Part shown: piece by piece, positions 8,615-18,390 of the stretch
Layout of the letters: every line of letters starts with the position of its first letter
Position numbering within the stretch: position 1 is the stretch's first letter
Source: CAVZMI01 sp050011775
GTDB taxonomy: Bacteria > Bacteroidota > Ignavibacteria > UBA10030 > CAVZMI01
Assembly: GCA_050011775.1 (NCBI GenBank)
Contig: JBEKIL010000009.1
Location: forward strand, 1-64,000
Direction: 5' to 3'
Length of the DNA stretch: 64,000 nucleotides
Made by a program: the position numbers and the translations under genes
Notes under the pieces: generated by a model
The model's input: the letters and a program-made list of their open reading frames with translations, nothing else
Told to the model about the DNA's origin: nothing
The model's database searches: none

Positions 8615-10192
8615 ATGGTCTCTCTTTCAGGACAGGGTAAAGTTGCATTAGGTGTATTCGTTGATGGACTGGATGTGAAATTAGCGCATCTCTCGCGTGC
8701 AGGGAAAAGAGTGTTCCTTCGAGATCTGAAGAAAGTGACGCTTGTCCGGAGACTTGAAGAAGAGCAGATGCTCGAAGGCACCGGAGGTCTGGGGGGTGAT
8801 GCTGAAGATGCATTCAATCTCTCTGCTACGACCATCACCGAAGGAGCGCTTGAGGATCGTGGGGCAGATTCAAACGCATCGGTGGTCCTCGGTCTGTTGA
8901 GCGAATATCCACGGCAAAAATACCAGCTCTCGTACAGCATTTCCGAACCGGTCATCTTCTATCATACTCTTGAAAGCGACGGCGGTCTGAAGGGAGAGAA
9001 ACTCAAGACACGAATTATTGAAGATCTTCAAAATCTCCGGTCAATCAAACCGGATCGGGAAGCCGTATCGTATTTCAAGACGGAAGAAAATAACATTGTA
9101 GCCATTGTTCGTGAAGACGGTCTTCAGCTTATAAGTATCTTCAAGGAAATTAAAACATTCCTCGGCGGGCGAATCCCAAAGATTCCTACGATCGGGAGTG
9201 CCGATATCGCGCTGATTAATCTCATCCGCTTGAATTATTATTTTTCCGAAGATGAAATATCGATACTCGTATATGTCGGTGTGGAATTCAGCCGAATCAT
9301 TTTCTTACGCGGAACACATTTCTTGCATTTCGCGCCGGTGATCGGCGAAGGCTTTGAATCGCCCATGCTCCAAAATACGCTCTATAGCCGTATTCTCCTG
9401 GAGCAGGATAATCTTGCGATACCGCATATACACCGAATCATCCTCGCGGGCCATTATGGTGAAGTCGATTTAAAAGCAATGCTGGGTCCACAATTCGCCG
9501 ATATTGAGGTGGAACCGATCAGGTTATCGAATCTCGAGATATCCACATTTGAAGGTGGGGGGGATCTTGGAGATATCGAGATGAAGATCGCAGAATTCTC
9601 GATTCCTATTGCGACAGCGTGGGGAGTTCTCGATCCGACAAACAAGCTGCTCTATTCTGTAGATCTTCTTCCCAAGACAATAAAGGAAGAGCAGAAAGTA
9701 TTCAAGGTTGCGTGGCATGGACTCGTCGTACTTGTATTGATATTTCTCTTAACCCTCTTTCTTACGTCGAATGTTGCCGAGAAAATCCGCGAGATTGGAG
9801 GGCTCCGTGAAGCCTTTAAAGTAAAACAGGCGCAGTTATTGGAGAATCAACGGATGCAGACACAAATCGATAGTATCCAGGCGCAAATGCAGCAATACAC
9901 AAAATCGTTGGCACTGTTCGATTCATTGGTACCGGGGAGCGATCGTTGGGCAAAAAGCGTTTCGGGCATTGCCAATGGCGTGGATGATATCAGCTCGTCG
10001 TGGATTACAAGCTTTCGTAGCACACCGGCGGGCGGGACTGTTGTGAGTGGATTCTCGGTCTATCGGGCCCGGATTCCACGGATAGTGAGCCTGTTTGGAG
10101 AACAGGCAGTGTTGAGAAAGGTGACTGTTCAAAAAATCCGGGAAAAAATTGTATACGAATTTGAGATCGAAGTTCCGAAGCCGGCTAAATAA
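8615..10192 (+). CDS. PilM-PilN fusion protein of the pilus alignment complex
   Basis: The 525-residue protein has a soluble cytoplasmic part (about 1-355) resembling the actin-like PilM family. One transmembrane helix (about 368-390, VVLVLIFLLTLFL) follows, then a coiled coil (about 391-440) and a small alpha/beta domain ending in KIVYEFEIEVPKP. The last three elements match PilN. In most bacteria PilM binds the cytoplasmic tail of a separate PilN; here one chain would do both. The start at ATG 8615 has GAAAGG upstream; the overlapping ATG at 8611 is out of frame and stops early. Domain calls rest on topology and operon order rather than strong motifs. Confidence 0.72.
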   Translation: MVSLSGQGKVALGVFVDGLDVKLAHLSRAGKRVFLRDLKKVTLVRRLEEEQMLEGTGGLGGDAEDAFNLSATTITEGALEDRGADSNASVVLGLLSEYPRQKYQLSYSISEPVIFYHTLESDGGLKGEKLKTRIIEDLQNLRSIKPDREAVSYFKTEENNIVAIVREDGLQLISIFKEIKTFLGGRIPKIPTIGSADIALINLIRLNYYFSEDEISILVYVGVEFSRIIFLRGTHFLHFAPVIGEGFESPMLQNTLYSRILLEQDNLAIPHIHRIILAGHYGEVDLKAMLGPQFADIEVEPIRLSNLEISTFEGGGDLGDIEMKIAEFSIPIATAWGVLDPTNKLLYSVDLLPKTIKEEQKVFKVAWHGLVVLVLIFLLTLFLTSNVAEKIREIGGLREAFKVKQAQLLENQRMQTQIDSIQAQMQQYTKSLALFDSLVPGSDRWAKSVSGIANGVDDISSSWITSFRSTPAGGTVVSGFSVYRARIPRIVSLFGEQAVLRKVTVQKIREKIVYEFEIEVPKPAK

Positions 10193-10224
10193 CACAACCA
10201 ACTCATTTTAGAAGGAGTCCAGCG

Positions 10225-11112
10225 TTGTCATACGCACTACGGAACACATTAGTGTTAGGCGTGATGTTGCTTATCATCCTGGCTGTTGGAATATACCTTC
10301 TGGGGTTCCACTATCCCCGGCAAGCATCGGCAATCACAAAAAGTATGAAACAGCTGGATGTTCAGCTTCAAAACACACCCGACCTCGTCAATAGGTATAA
10401 TGAAGCATCACTTCAACTAAATGACATGGAAAAACGTTGGAGCGGTCGGAGTAAAGATATTCCGACATACGATGCAACTTCTCAAACATACGCCTATCTC
10501 AATCGAATCATGGACCTGAGTGGTTTTGTCAAAATGGACATGATATACACAGGCGTGCAAAACAAAACGAACTATGGATATAATATCTATAGTCTGAAAG
10601 GTGAGGGCTCGTTTGAAAACCTTTATCGATTCCTCTGGTATATCGAGAATGGTCGACGTCTCTATAAAATTAATTCGATTACCCTGAAAGGAAGCGCGGT
10701 TAAGGAAAAAGAAGATGAGGTGGCAACTACGGTTGTGGTATTTGAGATAGAACTTTATGCTTTTTTTACCACATTGCCGGAATTAGCATCGTCGATCGGA
10801 TGGCGTGACACGATTGCCACACCTCCGTCGGGGAATCCGTTCCTCGCGGCAATTGCCGCAGATCTCCCGCCGAATACTCGTGGTCTGATTGAAGTAGAAC
10901 GATCCGACTTGAAGGCGATTATTCCTGGAAAAGTTTTTATCCTTGATCAGAACGGTGTCATGCGATCATTAACGGAAGGTGATGAGGTGTATCTTGGATA
11001 CGTCTCGAGGATTTACCCCGAGCAGGGGAAAGTCGAATTCACGTTGAATAAAGCCGGTATCGTAGAACAGTATGAGCTCCGTATTCGTTTTGAATCATCC
11101 ACAACGAAATGA
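10225..11112 (+). CDS. PilO-PilP fusion protein of the pilus alignment complex
   Basis: The 295-residue protein has one N-terminal transmembrane helix (about 9-27) and a coiled-coil stretch (about 35-75). A PilO-like alpha/beta domain (about 80-190) follows. The C-terminal part (about 205-290) reads NPFLAAI...ERSDLKAIIPGKVFILDQNG...LTEGDEVYLGYVSRI, resembling the PilP domain that contacts the secretin. No separate pilP lies before the secretin, which supports the fusion. Translation starts at TTG 10225 with GAAGGAG upstream; no closer ATG fits the helix. Confidence 0.72.
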   Translation: MSYALRNTLVLGVMLLIILAVGIYLLGFHYPRQASAITKSMKQLDVQLQNTPDLVNRYNEASLQLNDMEKRWSGRSKDIPTYDATSQTYAYLNRIMDLSGFVKMDMIYTGVQNKTNYGYNIYSLKGEGSFENLYRFLWYIENGRRLYKINSITLKGSAVKEKEDEVATTVVVFEIELYAFFTTLPELASSIGWRDTIATPPSGNPFLAAIAADLPPNTRGLIEVERSDLKAIIPGKVFILDQNGVMRSLTEGDEVYLGYVSRIYPEQGKVEFTLNKAGIVEQYELRIRFESSTTK

Positions 11113-11119
11113 GGATACA

Positions 11120-12310
11120 ATGAGAACAATTCTGGTTTTGTGCGTTTTTACTGTAGTGTTCGGGACTGGATTCACAGCCCTCGCACAATCACCGACAGAG
11201 ATGCAGCGCATATCGAAAGGATATATTTCGCCCGATGAGATCGTGACGATATCACGGACCATGCCGTTCGATAAAGCGCTTACCGTGATCTCGGAGGTCA
11301 GCAAGAAGTTTGCGGGTAAAATTATTATTGATCCTGAAAAACGAACAACCGCCATCGGTGTGGATATCACGGGAATGTACTGGAAAGAAGCGTTGGAGTT
11401 GATACTCCGGACAAATTCGATCTGGTATGATGAAGCAGCCGACTATATCCGCATTCTCTCGACACCAAAGGGGGGAGCGGTTGTAGGCGAAGAAATCCCG
11501 ACTCTGCGAACTCGCGAAGTCAATATCTCCGCTGTATTTTTTGAACTCGATATCGAAAAACTGAATGAATCGGGTATCAATTGGAGATTCTACAGGGGTG
11601 AAAACGTCAACCTCGGCGGTTCGATGACGACAAATAATCAGCTCTCACAACAAGAGGTTTTTGAGATTACGATCGAGCCGAAATCTGAAAAGCTCGCACT
11701 TGATTTGAATGCCGCCATTCAATTTTTCGAACAAAACAAAACCGGGGAAGTGATTGCAAGGCCGCAAGTGGTCGTCCGTTCAGGACAGGTGGGAAGAATG
11801 CAGATCGGCACTGAGTTCGGCGTATATCAGAGAGACTTTGCCGGTAATTTAACGACTCAATTCTTCCAGGCCGGAACGATCATTGAAGTGACTCCAACGA
11901 TTATTAATCAACAAGGTATCGACTTCATCAGTATGACGGTCGATGTCCAGAGGAGTGCACTAACGTCAATCAGCCCGCCGGTTCTGGATAAAACACAGGC
12001 AAAAACAAAAGTCCTGCTTCTCGATGGCGAAGAAACGGTCATCGGAGGATTATATAATAACGAAGAATCGACAACCCGACTCGGTATTCCGATCTTGAAA
12101 GATCTCCCATGGTGGGTGTTCGGCTTGCGGTACCTCTTCGGGTATGATCGCGTTCTAACAACACGAAAAGAACTCGTCATGATCATCAGGGCTGAACTCG
12201 TACCGTCACTTCAGGATCGCGTAACAACGAAAGGAACGAATGAAAATTTGATCCAGGAAACGCTCAAGGGATACCGGCAGGATGTTAAGAATAAAAAACG
12301 CGACCAGTAA
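11120..12310 (+). CDS. pilQ: Short type IV pilus secretin PilQ
   Basis: The 396-residue secretin forms the outer-membrane pore for the pilus. A signal peptide (MRTILVLCVF...TALAQ) is followed by an N0/STN-like domain (about 40-110, MPFDKALTVISEVSKKF) and the beta-barrel secretin domain. The secretin signature VIGGLYNNEESTTRLGIPIL lies near residue 320. It is shorter than usual PilQ (600-900 residues): the AMIN domains and most N domains are missing. I place the start at ATG 11120 (GAGG just upstream), which leaves the signal peptide at the very N-terminus; an in-frame upstream start would overlap the previous gene by 41 bp. Confidence 0.88.
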   Translation: MRTILVLCVFTVVFGTGFTALAQSPTEMQRISKGYISPDEIVTISRTMPFDKALTVISEVSKKFAGKIIIDPEKRTTAIGVDITGMYWKEALELILRTNSIWYDEAADYIRILSTPKGGAVVGEEIPTLRTREVNISAVFFELDIEKLNESGINWRFYRGENVNLGGSMTTNNQLSQQEVFEITIEPKSEKLALDLNAAIQFFEQNKTGEVIARPQVVVRSGQVGRMQIGTEFGVYQRDFAGNLTTQFFQAGTIIEVTPTIINQQGIDFISMTVDVQRSALTSISPPVLDKTQAKTKVLLLDGEETVIGGLYNNEESTTRLGIPILKDLPWWVFGLRYLFGYDRVLTTRKELVMIIRAELVPSLQDRVTTKGTNENLIQETLKGYRQDVKNKKRDQ

Positions 12311-12349
12311 GTTAAGCATAGAGTGTAAATTATTAAAAGGAACTTTGCC

Positions 12350-15300
12350 ATGAAAAAGCAGTTCTTTGTTGTTCTATTTCTTGCGTTCACAATGTTGTAT
12401 TTCTACGGTTGTGAGAAGAAAACCACGCCAACAGAAACCACAGGACCGAAAGAGAATGAGTTTATCATCACCGGAAAAGTAACACGCGCCGATACAAAGG
12501 AGCCCGTTTATGATGCGATTGTCTCATTCTACGTCGAAAATCCGGTTGCAACACGCACGGATACCGCCGGCTATTATGGTTTTAAAATCACAACCACAGT
12601 TGTTTACACAGCGAAGTTAATTGCTTCAAAAGAAGGCGTGGGGACATCGGATACATTGGAGGTTACTGTATTCCCACAGCGGCAGATCAGCCAGGATATC
12701 ACCATTAAAACTACTACCGTACCGGTCCGGAAGTCCGGACCCGCAGCAAGCATCGTGTTGATCTCAACATCTGTTGATAATATCAGTGTAAAAGGGACCG
12801 GTGCAAATGAATCATCCCAGCTTATTTTCGAAGTGCGCGACTCGAGCGGTATAGCAGTCGATCCGGATCATAAAGTAACGGTTACCTTCGCTATTCAAGG
12901 TGGTCCAAACGGCGGCGAATTTGTTTCTCCAAGCTCTCTAGTAACCGACAGCTCAGGTCAAGTTAAAGTAACGCTTGGTTCAGGAACAAAACCGGGAGTA
13001 CTGCAGCTGGTCGCACAGGCAATCGTTGGTGCGCGTCAGATTCAATCATCTCCGGTCTCCGTATCGATTGTCGGCGGGCTGCCAGAAGCAACACACTTTA
13101 CATTGTCGTCGAATATTTCGACAAATCTCGTCTGGTTGGCAACAGGTGATCCGATAGGGCAGATCAATGTTCAGGTTGGTGATAAATTTGGCAACCCTGC
13201 CAGACCCGGGACGCCCGTGTATTTCTCAGCAAGTGCGGGAGTCATCGAGGGAACGGCGAAAACCGACGACAAAGGAAAAGTGTCCGTAACATGGTCGGGT
13301 GGAAATCCACCGCCGTCATCGGACGGTCGGGCGTATGTGACAGCCAGTACGATCGGAGAAAAAGGCGTTATTATTTCAGATACCTTACGTTTTGAATTTG
13401 GAAAGGTCGTATTACCGCACCGTCCGGGTGCTGCGAGTATAAGTCTTGTTTCTATAAGTCGACAACAATTGAGTGTTCGCGGTGCCGGAACGAACGAGTC
13501 GGCCGATATCATTTTCGAGGTTCGTGATTCCTCTGGAGTACCGATCGGCCTGAGTAACAGAGTGACAGTTATCTTTTCACTTCAGGGCGGATTGAATGGT
13601 GGCGAATACCTGACACCGGTATCGGTAGAAACGGATACAGTCGGACGTGTAAAGACGACGCTGAATTCCGGAACAAAAGCCGGTGTCATTCAAATAAGCG
13701 CTCTGGTGCAGGTAGGGACGGCAGTCGTTCGTTCATCACAGGTCACGGTAACGATCTCCGGCGGAGCGCCCGATCGGTACCACTTCTCGATGACTTCAAA
13801 TGTTATATCGAATATCGATTGGCCGCAGGCGGGAACAGTAGTCGGTACGATCAAGGTACAGATCGGCGATATATACAGCAATCCGGTTCAGCAGAATACA
13901 TCGGTTTATTTTTCAGCAACAGCAGGGGTTATTCAGGGTACCGGTTATACCGATGAGACTGGAATTGTGAATGTGAATTGGTATTCTGGAAACCCACCGC
14001 CACAGAATAATGGTTCGGCATTTGTGAAAGCGTCGGTTGTCGGTGAAAACGGTGTGGCAATTACTGATTCTTTGATGTTTGTGTTCACCGGTTCGGCCCG
14101 TAAATCCGGACCAGCAACCAGCATCGTGCTGATTTCGACCTCTGTGGACAATATCAGCGTGAAAGGAACAGGTGCAAACGAATCTTCCCAGCTGATATTC
14201 GAGGTACGCGACTCGAGTGGAGTTCCGGTTAATATGGAGAATAAAACCACCGTCACGTTCAGCATCCAGGGTGGTCCGAATGGAGGCGAATTCGTATCCC
14301 CGCACAGCAAGGATACCGACAGCTCCGGTCAGGTCAAAGTAACCCTTGGAGCCGGAACCAAACCGGGAGTATTACAGGTAATCGCAGAAGCGATCGTCGG
14401 AACACGTCAGATCAAATCCTCCCCGGTCTCGGTATCGATCGTCGGTGGATTACCCGATGCAGCGCACTTTACACTGTCGTCGGATATCCCGGTGAATGTT
14501 GTATGGCCGCAGGCGGGAACAGTAATTGGTACGATCAATGTTCAGGTCGGTGATAAATTTGGAAATCCGGTCAGACCCGGTACGCCTGTCTATTTCTCTG
14601 CGAGTGCAGGAGTTATCGAAGGAACGGCAAAAACTGATGACAAAGGAAAAGTGTCCGTGACGTGGTCGGGTGGAAATCCTCCTCCGTCCGAAGATGGACA
14701 GGCATATATCACGGCGAATACGATCGGCGAGAACGGCGTCCAGATTTCAGATATACTCCATTTTGAATTTGGGAAGATCGTATTACCGCACCGTCCGGGT
14801 GCCGCGAGCATAAGCCTTATTTCTATAAGTCGACAACAATTAAGCGTTCGTGGAGCCGGTACAAATGAATCGGCCGATATAATTTTTGAAATCCGCGATT
14901 CAACCGGTGTCCCGGTTGGTCTCAGTAATAAAGTGACAGTGGATTTTTCAATCCAGGGCGGTGTAAATGGTGGCGAATTTCTTACACCAGTATCGGCAGA
15001 AACCGATACCGCCGGGAAAGTTAAAACTACAATTAATGCAGGTACCAAAGCCGGTGTCATTCAAATAAGTGCTCAGGTGCAGGTGGGGACGGCAATTATT
15101 CGTTCATCACAGGTCACGGTAACGATCTCCGGCGGAGCGCCAAACCCGTACCACTTCTCGATAACTTCTAATGTTGTATCGAATATCGATTGGCCGAAGC
15201 CCGGAACGATTATCGGTACTATAAAAGTACAGGTTGGCGATAAATATGGCAATCCCGTTCAATTAAATACATCGGTGTATTTTTCAACGACGGCAGGAAT

Positions 15301-16555
15301 TATCGAAGGAACGGGATATACCGATGGAAATGGAATTGTGAGTGTCGACTGGCGTTCAGGAAATCCTCCACCGCCTAGAAATGGTTTCGCAACCGTTACT
15401 GCTTCCGTTGTCGGGGAGAACGGTGTACCGATTGCCGATTCACTCCGATTCACATTCACCGGGCCCGCTATTACCGGTGGTGAAGCTCGTGTCATACAAT
15501 TTATCTCGGCTTCGAATACACTTCTTTCTGTGGACGAGGCTGCAGGACCGCAGAGTTCGGAGATTACATTTGAGGTCCGCGATTCCCTTGGAAATCCGGT
15601 GAATCAAAATCATCAGGCACACGTGAAATTCAGTTTCTCATATGCACCTCAGGGTGCGTATCTGTCGCCTCAGGAAGTTGATACTGATCCGCAGACAGGT
15701 CGTGTAAAAACGAATGTAGTAGCAGGGTTGAAAGCAGGCCCGATTCAAATCCTTGCAGAATTAACAACCATAACAGGTTCATACGTTCGATCATTACCGG
15801 TTCAACTGCAGATTTCTGGTGGACTGCCTGACTATGATCATTTTTCAATTGGCTTTTTAAGATTAAATACACAGGCATACGATATTATAAACGTCAGAAC
15901 GGGTGTCGTTGCAGTTGTTGGTGATAGATATTCCAATCCGGTACGTCCGGCAACAGCTGTGTATTTCCGGACGACTGCAGGAATCATTCCGAACAATACT
16001 GCATTTACTGATAAAGATGGGATTGCACAGACCGAGCTTATTTCCGGGAATCCGGATCCCTTCTTCGATACGACAATCGTTGGAATTGGATATCTGGGTG
16101 CCGGATATCATAAAGTATTCGCCGCTACAGTCGACGCCGATGGTAATCAGATCCAGGTGTGGGGCCTTCATCTTTTTACCACGGATTTCCCAAGGATTAC
16201 TAATATGAATCCGACAACAATTGCTGTCCCGGCAGGGGGATCACAGACGTTTGAGTTTGATGTAACGGATGGAAACGGGAATGTGTGTACTGGAGGAACA
16301 ACACTGGGAACGGAGATAGGATTTGAAACACCCCAAAATACAACTTTTAAAGTAAAAGTAGGAGATAATTTCCCCGACGGTGGGCTTCCGGATGCATTAG
16401 GAAGAGGATGGGGTTTAACTCATTTTCAAATATCAGTAGAGGATGGGACTCCCGGGGGAACACATATGCTGTGGGCAGGATATGTAAAAATTAAGATTGC
16501 GACCCCACGGGGCAGTATCGGTTATTATCTAACTGGTACTGTTGGTACTCCCTAG
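12350..16555 (+). CDS. Large Ig-repeat surface lipoprotein
   Basis: The 1401-residue lipoprotein has a signal peptide with a lipobox-like FYGC (Cys about 21). A carboxypeptidase-regulatory-like beta domain (about 37-115) is followed by about ten invasin/Big_1-type Ig-like domains. Two homologous units of about 228 residues alternate A-B-A-B, followed by a diverged fifth unit and a C-terminal domain. The A-B pair is a direct duplication with an exact 1371-bp (457-codon) period, starting near 12728 and 14099. AAAAGGAA precedes the ATG, 39 bp after pilQ. Likely a cell-surface adhesin or pilus-associated protein; the link to pili is inferred only from gene order. Confidence 0.75.
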   Translation: MKKQFFVVLFLAFTMLYFYGCEKKTTPTETTGPKENEFIITGKVTRADTKEPVYDAIVSFYVENPVATRTDTAGYYGFKITTTVVYTAKLIASKEGVGTSDTLEVTVFPQRQISQDITIKTTTVPVRKSGPAASIVLISTSVDNISVKGTGANESSQLIFEVRDSSGIAVDPDHKVTVTFAIQGGPNGGEFVSPSSLVTDSSGQVKVTLGSGTKPGVLQLVAQAIVGARQIQSSPVSVSIVGGLPEATHFTLSSNISTNLVWLATGDPIGQINVQVGDKFGNPARPGTPVYFSASAGVIEGTAKTDDKGKVSVTWSGGNPPPSSDGRAYVTASTIGEKGVIISDTLRFEFGKVVLPHRPGAASISLVSISRQQLSVRGAGTNESADIIFEVRDSSGVPIGLSNRVTVIFSLQGGLNGGEYLTPVSVETDTVGRVKTTLNSGTKAGVIQISALVQVGTAVVRSSQVTVTISGGAPDRYHFSMTSNVISNIDWPQAGTVVGTIKVQIGDIYSNPVQQNTSVYFSATAGVIQGTGYTDETGIVNVNWYSGNPPPQNNGSAFVKASVVGENGVAITDSLMFVFTGSARKSGPATSIVLISTSVDNISVKGTGANESSQLIFEVRDSSGVPVNMENKTTVTFSIQGGPNGGEFVSPHSKDTDSSGQVKVTLGAGTKPGVLQVIAEAIVGTRQIKSSPVSVSIVGGLPDAAHFTLSSDIPVNVVWPQAGTVIGTINVQVGDKFGNPVRPGTPVYFSASAGVIEGTAKTDDKGKVSVTWSGGNPPPSEDGQAYITANTIGENGVQISDILHFEFGKIVLPHRPGAASISLISISRQQLSVRGAGTNESADIIFEIRDSTGVPVGLSNKVTVDFSIQGGVNGGEFLTPVSAETDTAGKVKTTINAGTKAGVIQISAQVQVGTAIIRSSQVTVTISGGAPNPYHFSITSNVVSNIDWPKPGTIIGTIKVQVGDKYGNPVQLNTSVYFSTTAGIIEGTGYTDGNGIVSVDWRSGNPPPPRNGFATVTASVVGENGVPIADSLRFTFTGPAITGGEARVIQFISASNTLLSVDEAAGPQSSEITFEVRDSLGNPVNQNHQAHVKFSFSYAPQGAYLSPQEVDTDPQTGRVKTNVVAGLKAGPIQILAELTTITGSYVRSLPVQLQISGGLPDYDHFSIGFLRLNTQAYDIINVRTGVVAVVGDRYSNPVRPATAVYFRTTAGIIPNNTAFTDKDGIAQTELISGNPDPFFDTTIVGIGYLGAGYHKVFAATVDADGNQIQVWGLHLFTTDFPRITNMNPTTIAVPAGGSQTFEFDVTDGNGNVCTGGTTLGTEIGFETPQNTTFKVKVGDNFPDGGLPDALGRGWGLTHFQISVEDGTPGGTHMLWAGYVKIKIATPRGSIGYYLTGTVGTP
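12728..15470 (+). repeat. 1371-bp tandem duplication inside the Ig-repeat gene
   Basis: Unit 1 (about 12728-14098) and unit 2 (about 14099-15469) encode the same A-B module. Landmarks such as the codons for RKSGPA and for LPHRPGAAS recur exactly 1371 bp apart. Many third-codon positions differ, so the duplication is not brand-new. Confidence 0.9.
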
Positions 16556-16613
16556 TAGCGGTCATTTTGTGTAAAGTCTCATTAACTATGGAAAACTATA
16601 CAATACGAAACGT

Positions 16614-17003
16614 ATGGAAACAGCGCGAGACTCTATGAAAGAACAAACCAGCGTCTTGCTCGTCGATGACGAGGAAGCCCTCCGATCAACCCTTGCGGGT
16701 GAGCTTACGAACGAGGGATTCAAAGTGAAGGAGGCTGCCGATGGCGATATCGCGATCGACATGGTGAAAAAAGAGAATTTTGATGTCGTCTTGCTCGATA
16801 TCAAAATGCCTCATGTAGACGGTTTCGAGGTGCTCAAATTTGTAAAGATGCACCACCCCGAAACGAAGGTCATCATGCTGACCGCGTTCGGTGACATGCA
16901 AAATGCGATCCAATCGCTGAAACTCGGCGCAAGCGACTTTGCAAGCAAACCGTACGATTTCCACGATCTGCTTGCGACAATATCTAGAGCGCTGGCAAAA
17001 TAA
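16614..17003 (+). CDS. Receiver-only response regulator
   Basis: The 129-residue protein is a single CheY-like receiver domain. It has the acidic pocket LLVDDEE, phospho-acceptor Asp in VVLLDIKMP (about residue 63), the Thr of MLTAFGD and the conserved Lys of ASKPYD. There is no output domain. The start may be ATG 16614 or the in-frame ATG 16635; neither has a strong ribosome site. It sits 58 bp after the pilus cluster on the same strand, so it may be read through from it. A role in twitching or surface responses is possible but not shown. Confidence 0.88.
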   Translation: METARDSMKEQTSVLLVDDEEALRSTLAGELTNEGFKVKEAADGDIAIDMVKKENFDVVLLDIKMPHVDGFEVLKFVKMHHPETKVIMLTAFGDMQNAIQSLKLGASDFASKPYDFHDLLATISRALAK

Positions 17004-17020
17004 AAGTCAATCAGATTGTT

Positions 17021-17056
17021 AAAAAACGACGCCATCCCGATCAATCGAGATGGCGT
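17021..17056 (-). terminator. Terminator at the end of the haem gene block
   Basis: ACGCCATC (17029-17036) pairs with GATGGCGT (17049-17056), with an inner CGAT/ATCG extension. On the minus strand the hairpin is followed by a run of six T (17026-17021), right after hemL. On the plus strand there is no comparable T run. Confidence 0.8.
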
Positions 17057-17098
17057 TCGTATTATGACAGCGGCCCGTATTTGTGTACACGTGTTTTG

Positions 17099-18379
17099 TT
17101 ACTCAAGCGCTTTTGACGCAGCCTGTATCGTTTTTTCAATATCCTCCTCGGTGTGTGCGGCCGAAATAAAAGCAGCTTCAAATTGAGAAGGCGCGAGATA
17201 GATACCCTGCTCGAGCATTGTGTTGAAGAACGATGAAAATTTCTTCACATCCGATGTCTTTGCCGATTCGTAATCTACTACCTCATTCGATGTGAAAAAT
17301 ATTGTGAACATTGAGCCAACCCGGTTAAATCTGATTGGAAGCTCCAGGGTGTCAATAATATGTTGAATTCCTTTACCGAGCGCACAAGCACGGTTCTCTA
17401 ATTGTTGGTAGATCGACGGATCATTCTCGAGTAACGAAAGCATTGCATTCCCTGCGGTCATTGCGAGCGGATTGCCCGAAAGCGTTCCCGCCTGATACAT
17501 CGGTCCGGCAGGTGCAACCATCTGCATAATTTCCGATTTTCCGCCATATGCACCGACTGGAAGACCGCCGCCGATAATTTTTCCGAGCGTTACAAGGTCT
17601 CCATATACGCCGTAAAGTTCTTCGGCACCGCCGAGAGCGACACGAAATCCTGTCATGACTTCATCGATGATGAATACAATTCCGTGTTGTGTGCAAATAT
17701 TCCTTAGCCCCTGCAGGAAACCCCGGCGCGGTGGAACACACCCCATATTCCCTGCAACAGGTTCTATAATGATGGCGGCGATTTGATCGTGATTTTGCTG
17801 AATGAGTGTCTCTACCGATGTGAGATCATTATATCGCGCCGTCAATGTACCTGATGCTATTGCCATCGGAACTCCGGGGCTGTCGGGAACACCGAGTGTC
17901 ATCGCACCGGAACCCGCCCTAATCAGAAACGAATCTCCGTGTCCATGATAACATCCCTCGAACTTGATTATTTTATCACGTCCGGTATAGGCACGGGCAA
18001 GACGAATCGCGCTCATCGTCGCTTCGGTGCCCGAATTTACCATCCGAACCATCTCCACCCACGGCATGCATGTGGTTATTCGTTCGGCAAGCTGTATCTC
18101 GAGTTCGGTCGGCGCACCAAAACTGGTCCCGAGTTCTGCCGCACGTTTTACTGCATCGATGATGGTTGGATGAGCATGACCGAGAATCATTGGTCCCCAT
18201 GAACCGACGTAGTCGATGTATTCATTTGCGTCGACATCCCAGATTTTAGATCCACGGGCTTTTTGGATGAAGAGAGGATTGCGTCCGACCGATTTGAAGG
18301 CCCGCACCGGAGAATTCACACCGCCGGGAATAAGATCCTGTGCCCGGTTGAATAATGCATCAGATGTTTGTGTTTTCAT
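17099..18379 (-). CDS. hemL: Glutamate-1-semialdehyde 2,1-aminomutase
   Basis: The 426-residue PLP enzyme converts glutamate-1-semialdehyde to 5-aminolevulinate, the second step of the C5 haem route. Family marks are PGGVNSPVRAF at the N-terminus, GTEATMSAIRLARAYTGRDK, CYHGHGDSFL, IIDEVMTGFR and the PLP lysine in LGKIIGGGLPVGAYGG. Length is normal. It is the last gene of the haem block, 11 bp after hemB and just before a terminator. Its presence with hemA shows that 5-aminolevulinate is made from glutamyl-tRNA, not from glycine. Confidence 0.97.
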   Translation of the reverse strand: MKTQTSDALFNRAQDLIPGGVNSPVRAFKSVGRNPLFIQKARGSKIWDVDANEYIDYVGSWGPMILGHAHPTIIDAVKRAAELGTSFGAPTELEIQLAERITTCMPWVEMVRMVNSGTEATMSAIRLARAYTGRDKIIKFEGCYHGHGDSFLIRAGSGAMTLGVPDSPGVPMAIASGTLTARYNDLTSVETLIQQNHDQIAAIIIEPVAGNMGCVPPRRGFLQGLRNICTQHGIVFIIDEVMTGFRVALGGAEELYGVYGDLVTLGKIIGGGLPVGAYGGKSEIMQMVAPAGPMYQAGTLSGNPLAMTAGNAMLSLLENDPSIYQQLENRACALGKGIQHIIDTLELPIRFNRVGSMFTIFFTSNEVVDYESAKTSDVKKFSSFFNTMLEQGIYLAPSQFEAAFISAAHTEEDIEKTIQAASKALE

Positions 18380-18390
18380 TCCGCTTCAGA

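Noticed and set aside
13171..15495. Several long minus-strand ORFs opposite the Ig-repeat gene
   Set aside because: They are shadows of a repetitive coding gene and recur with the same 1371-bp period as the real frame.
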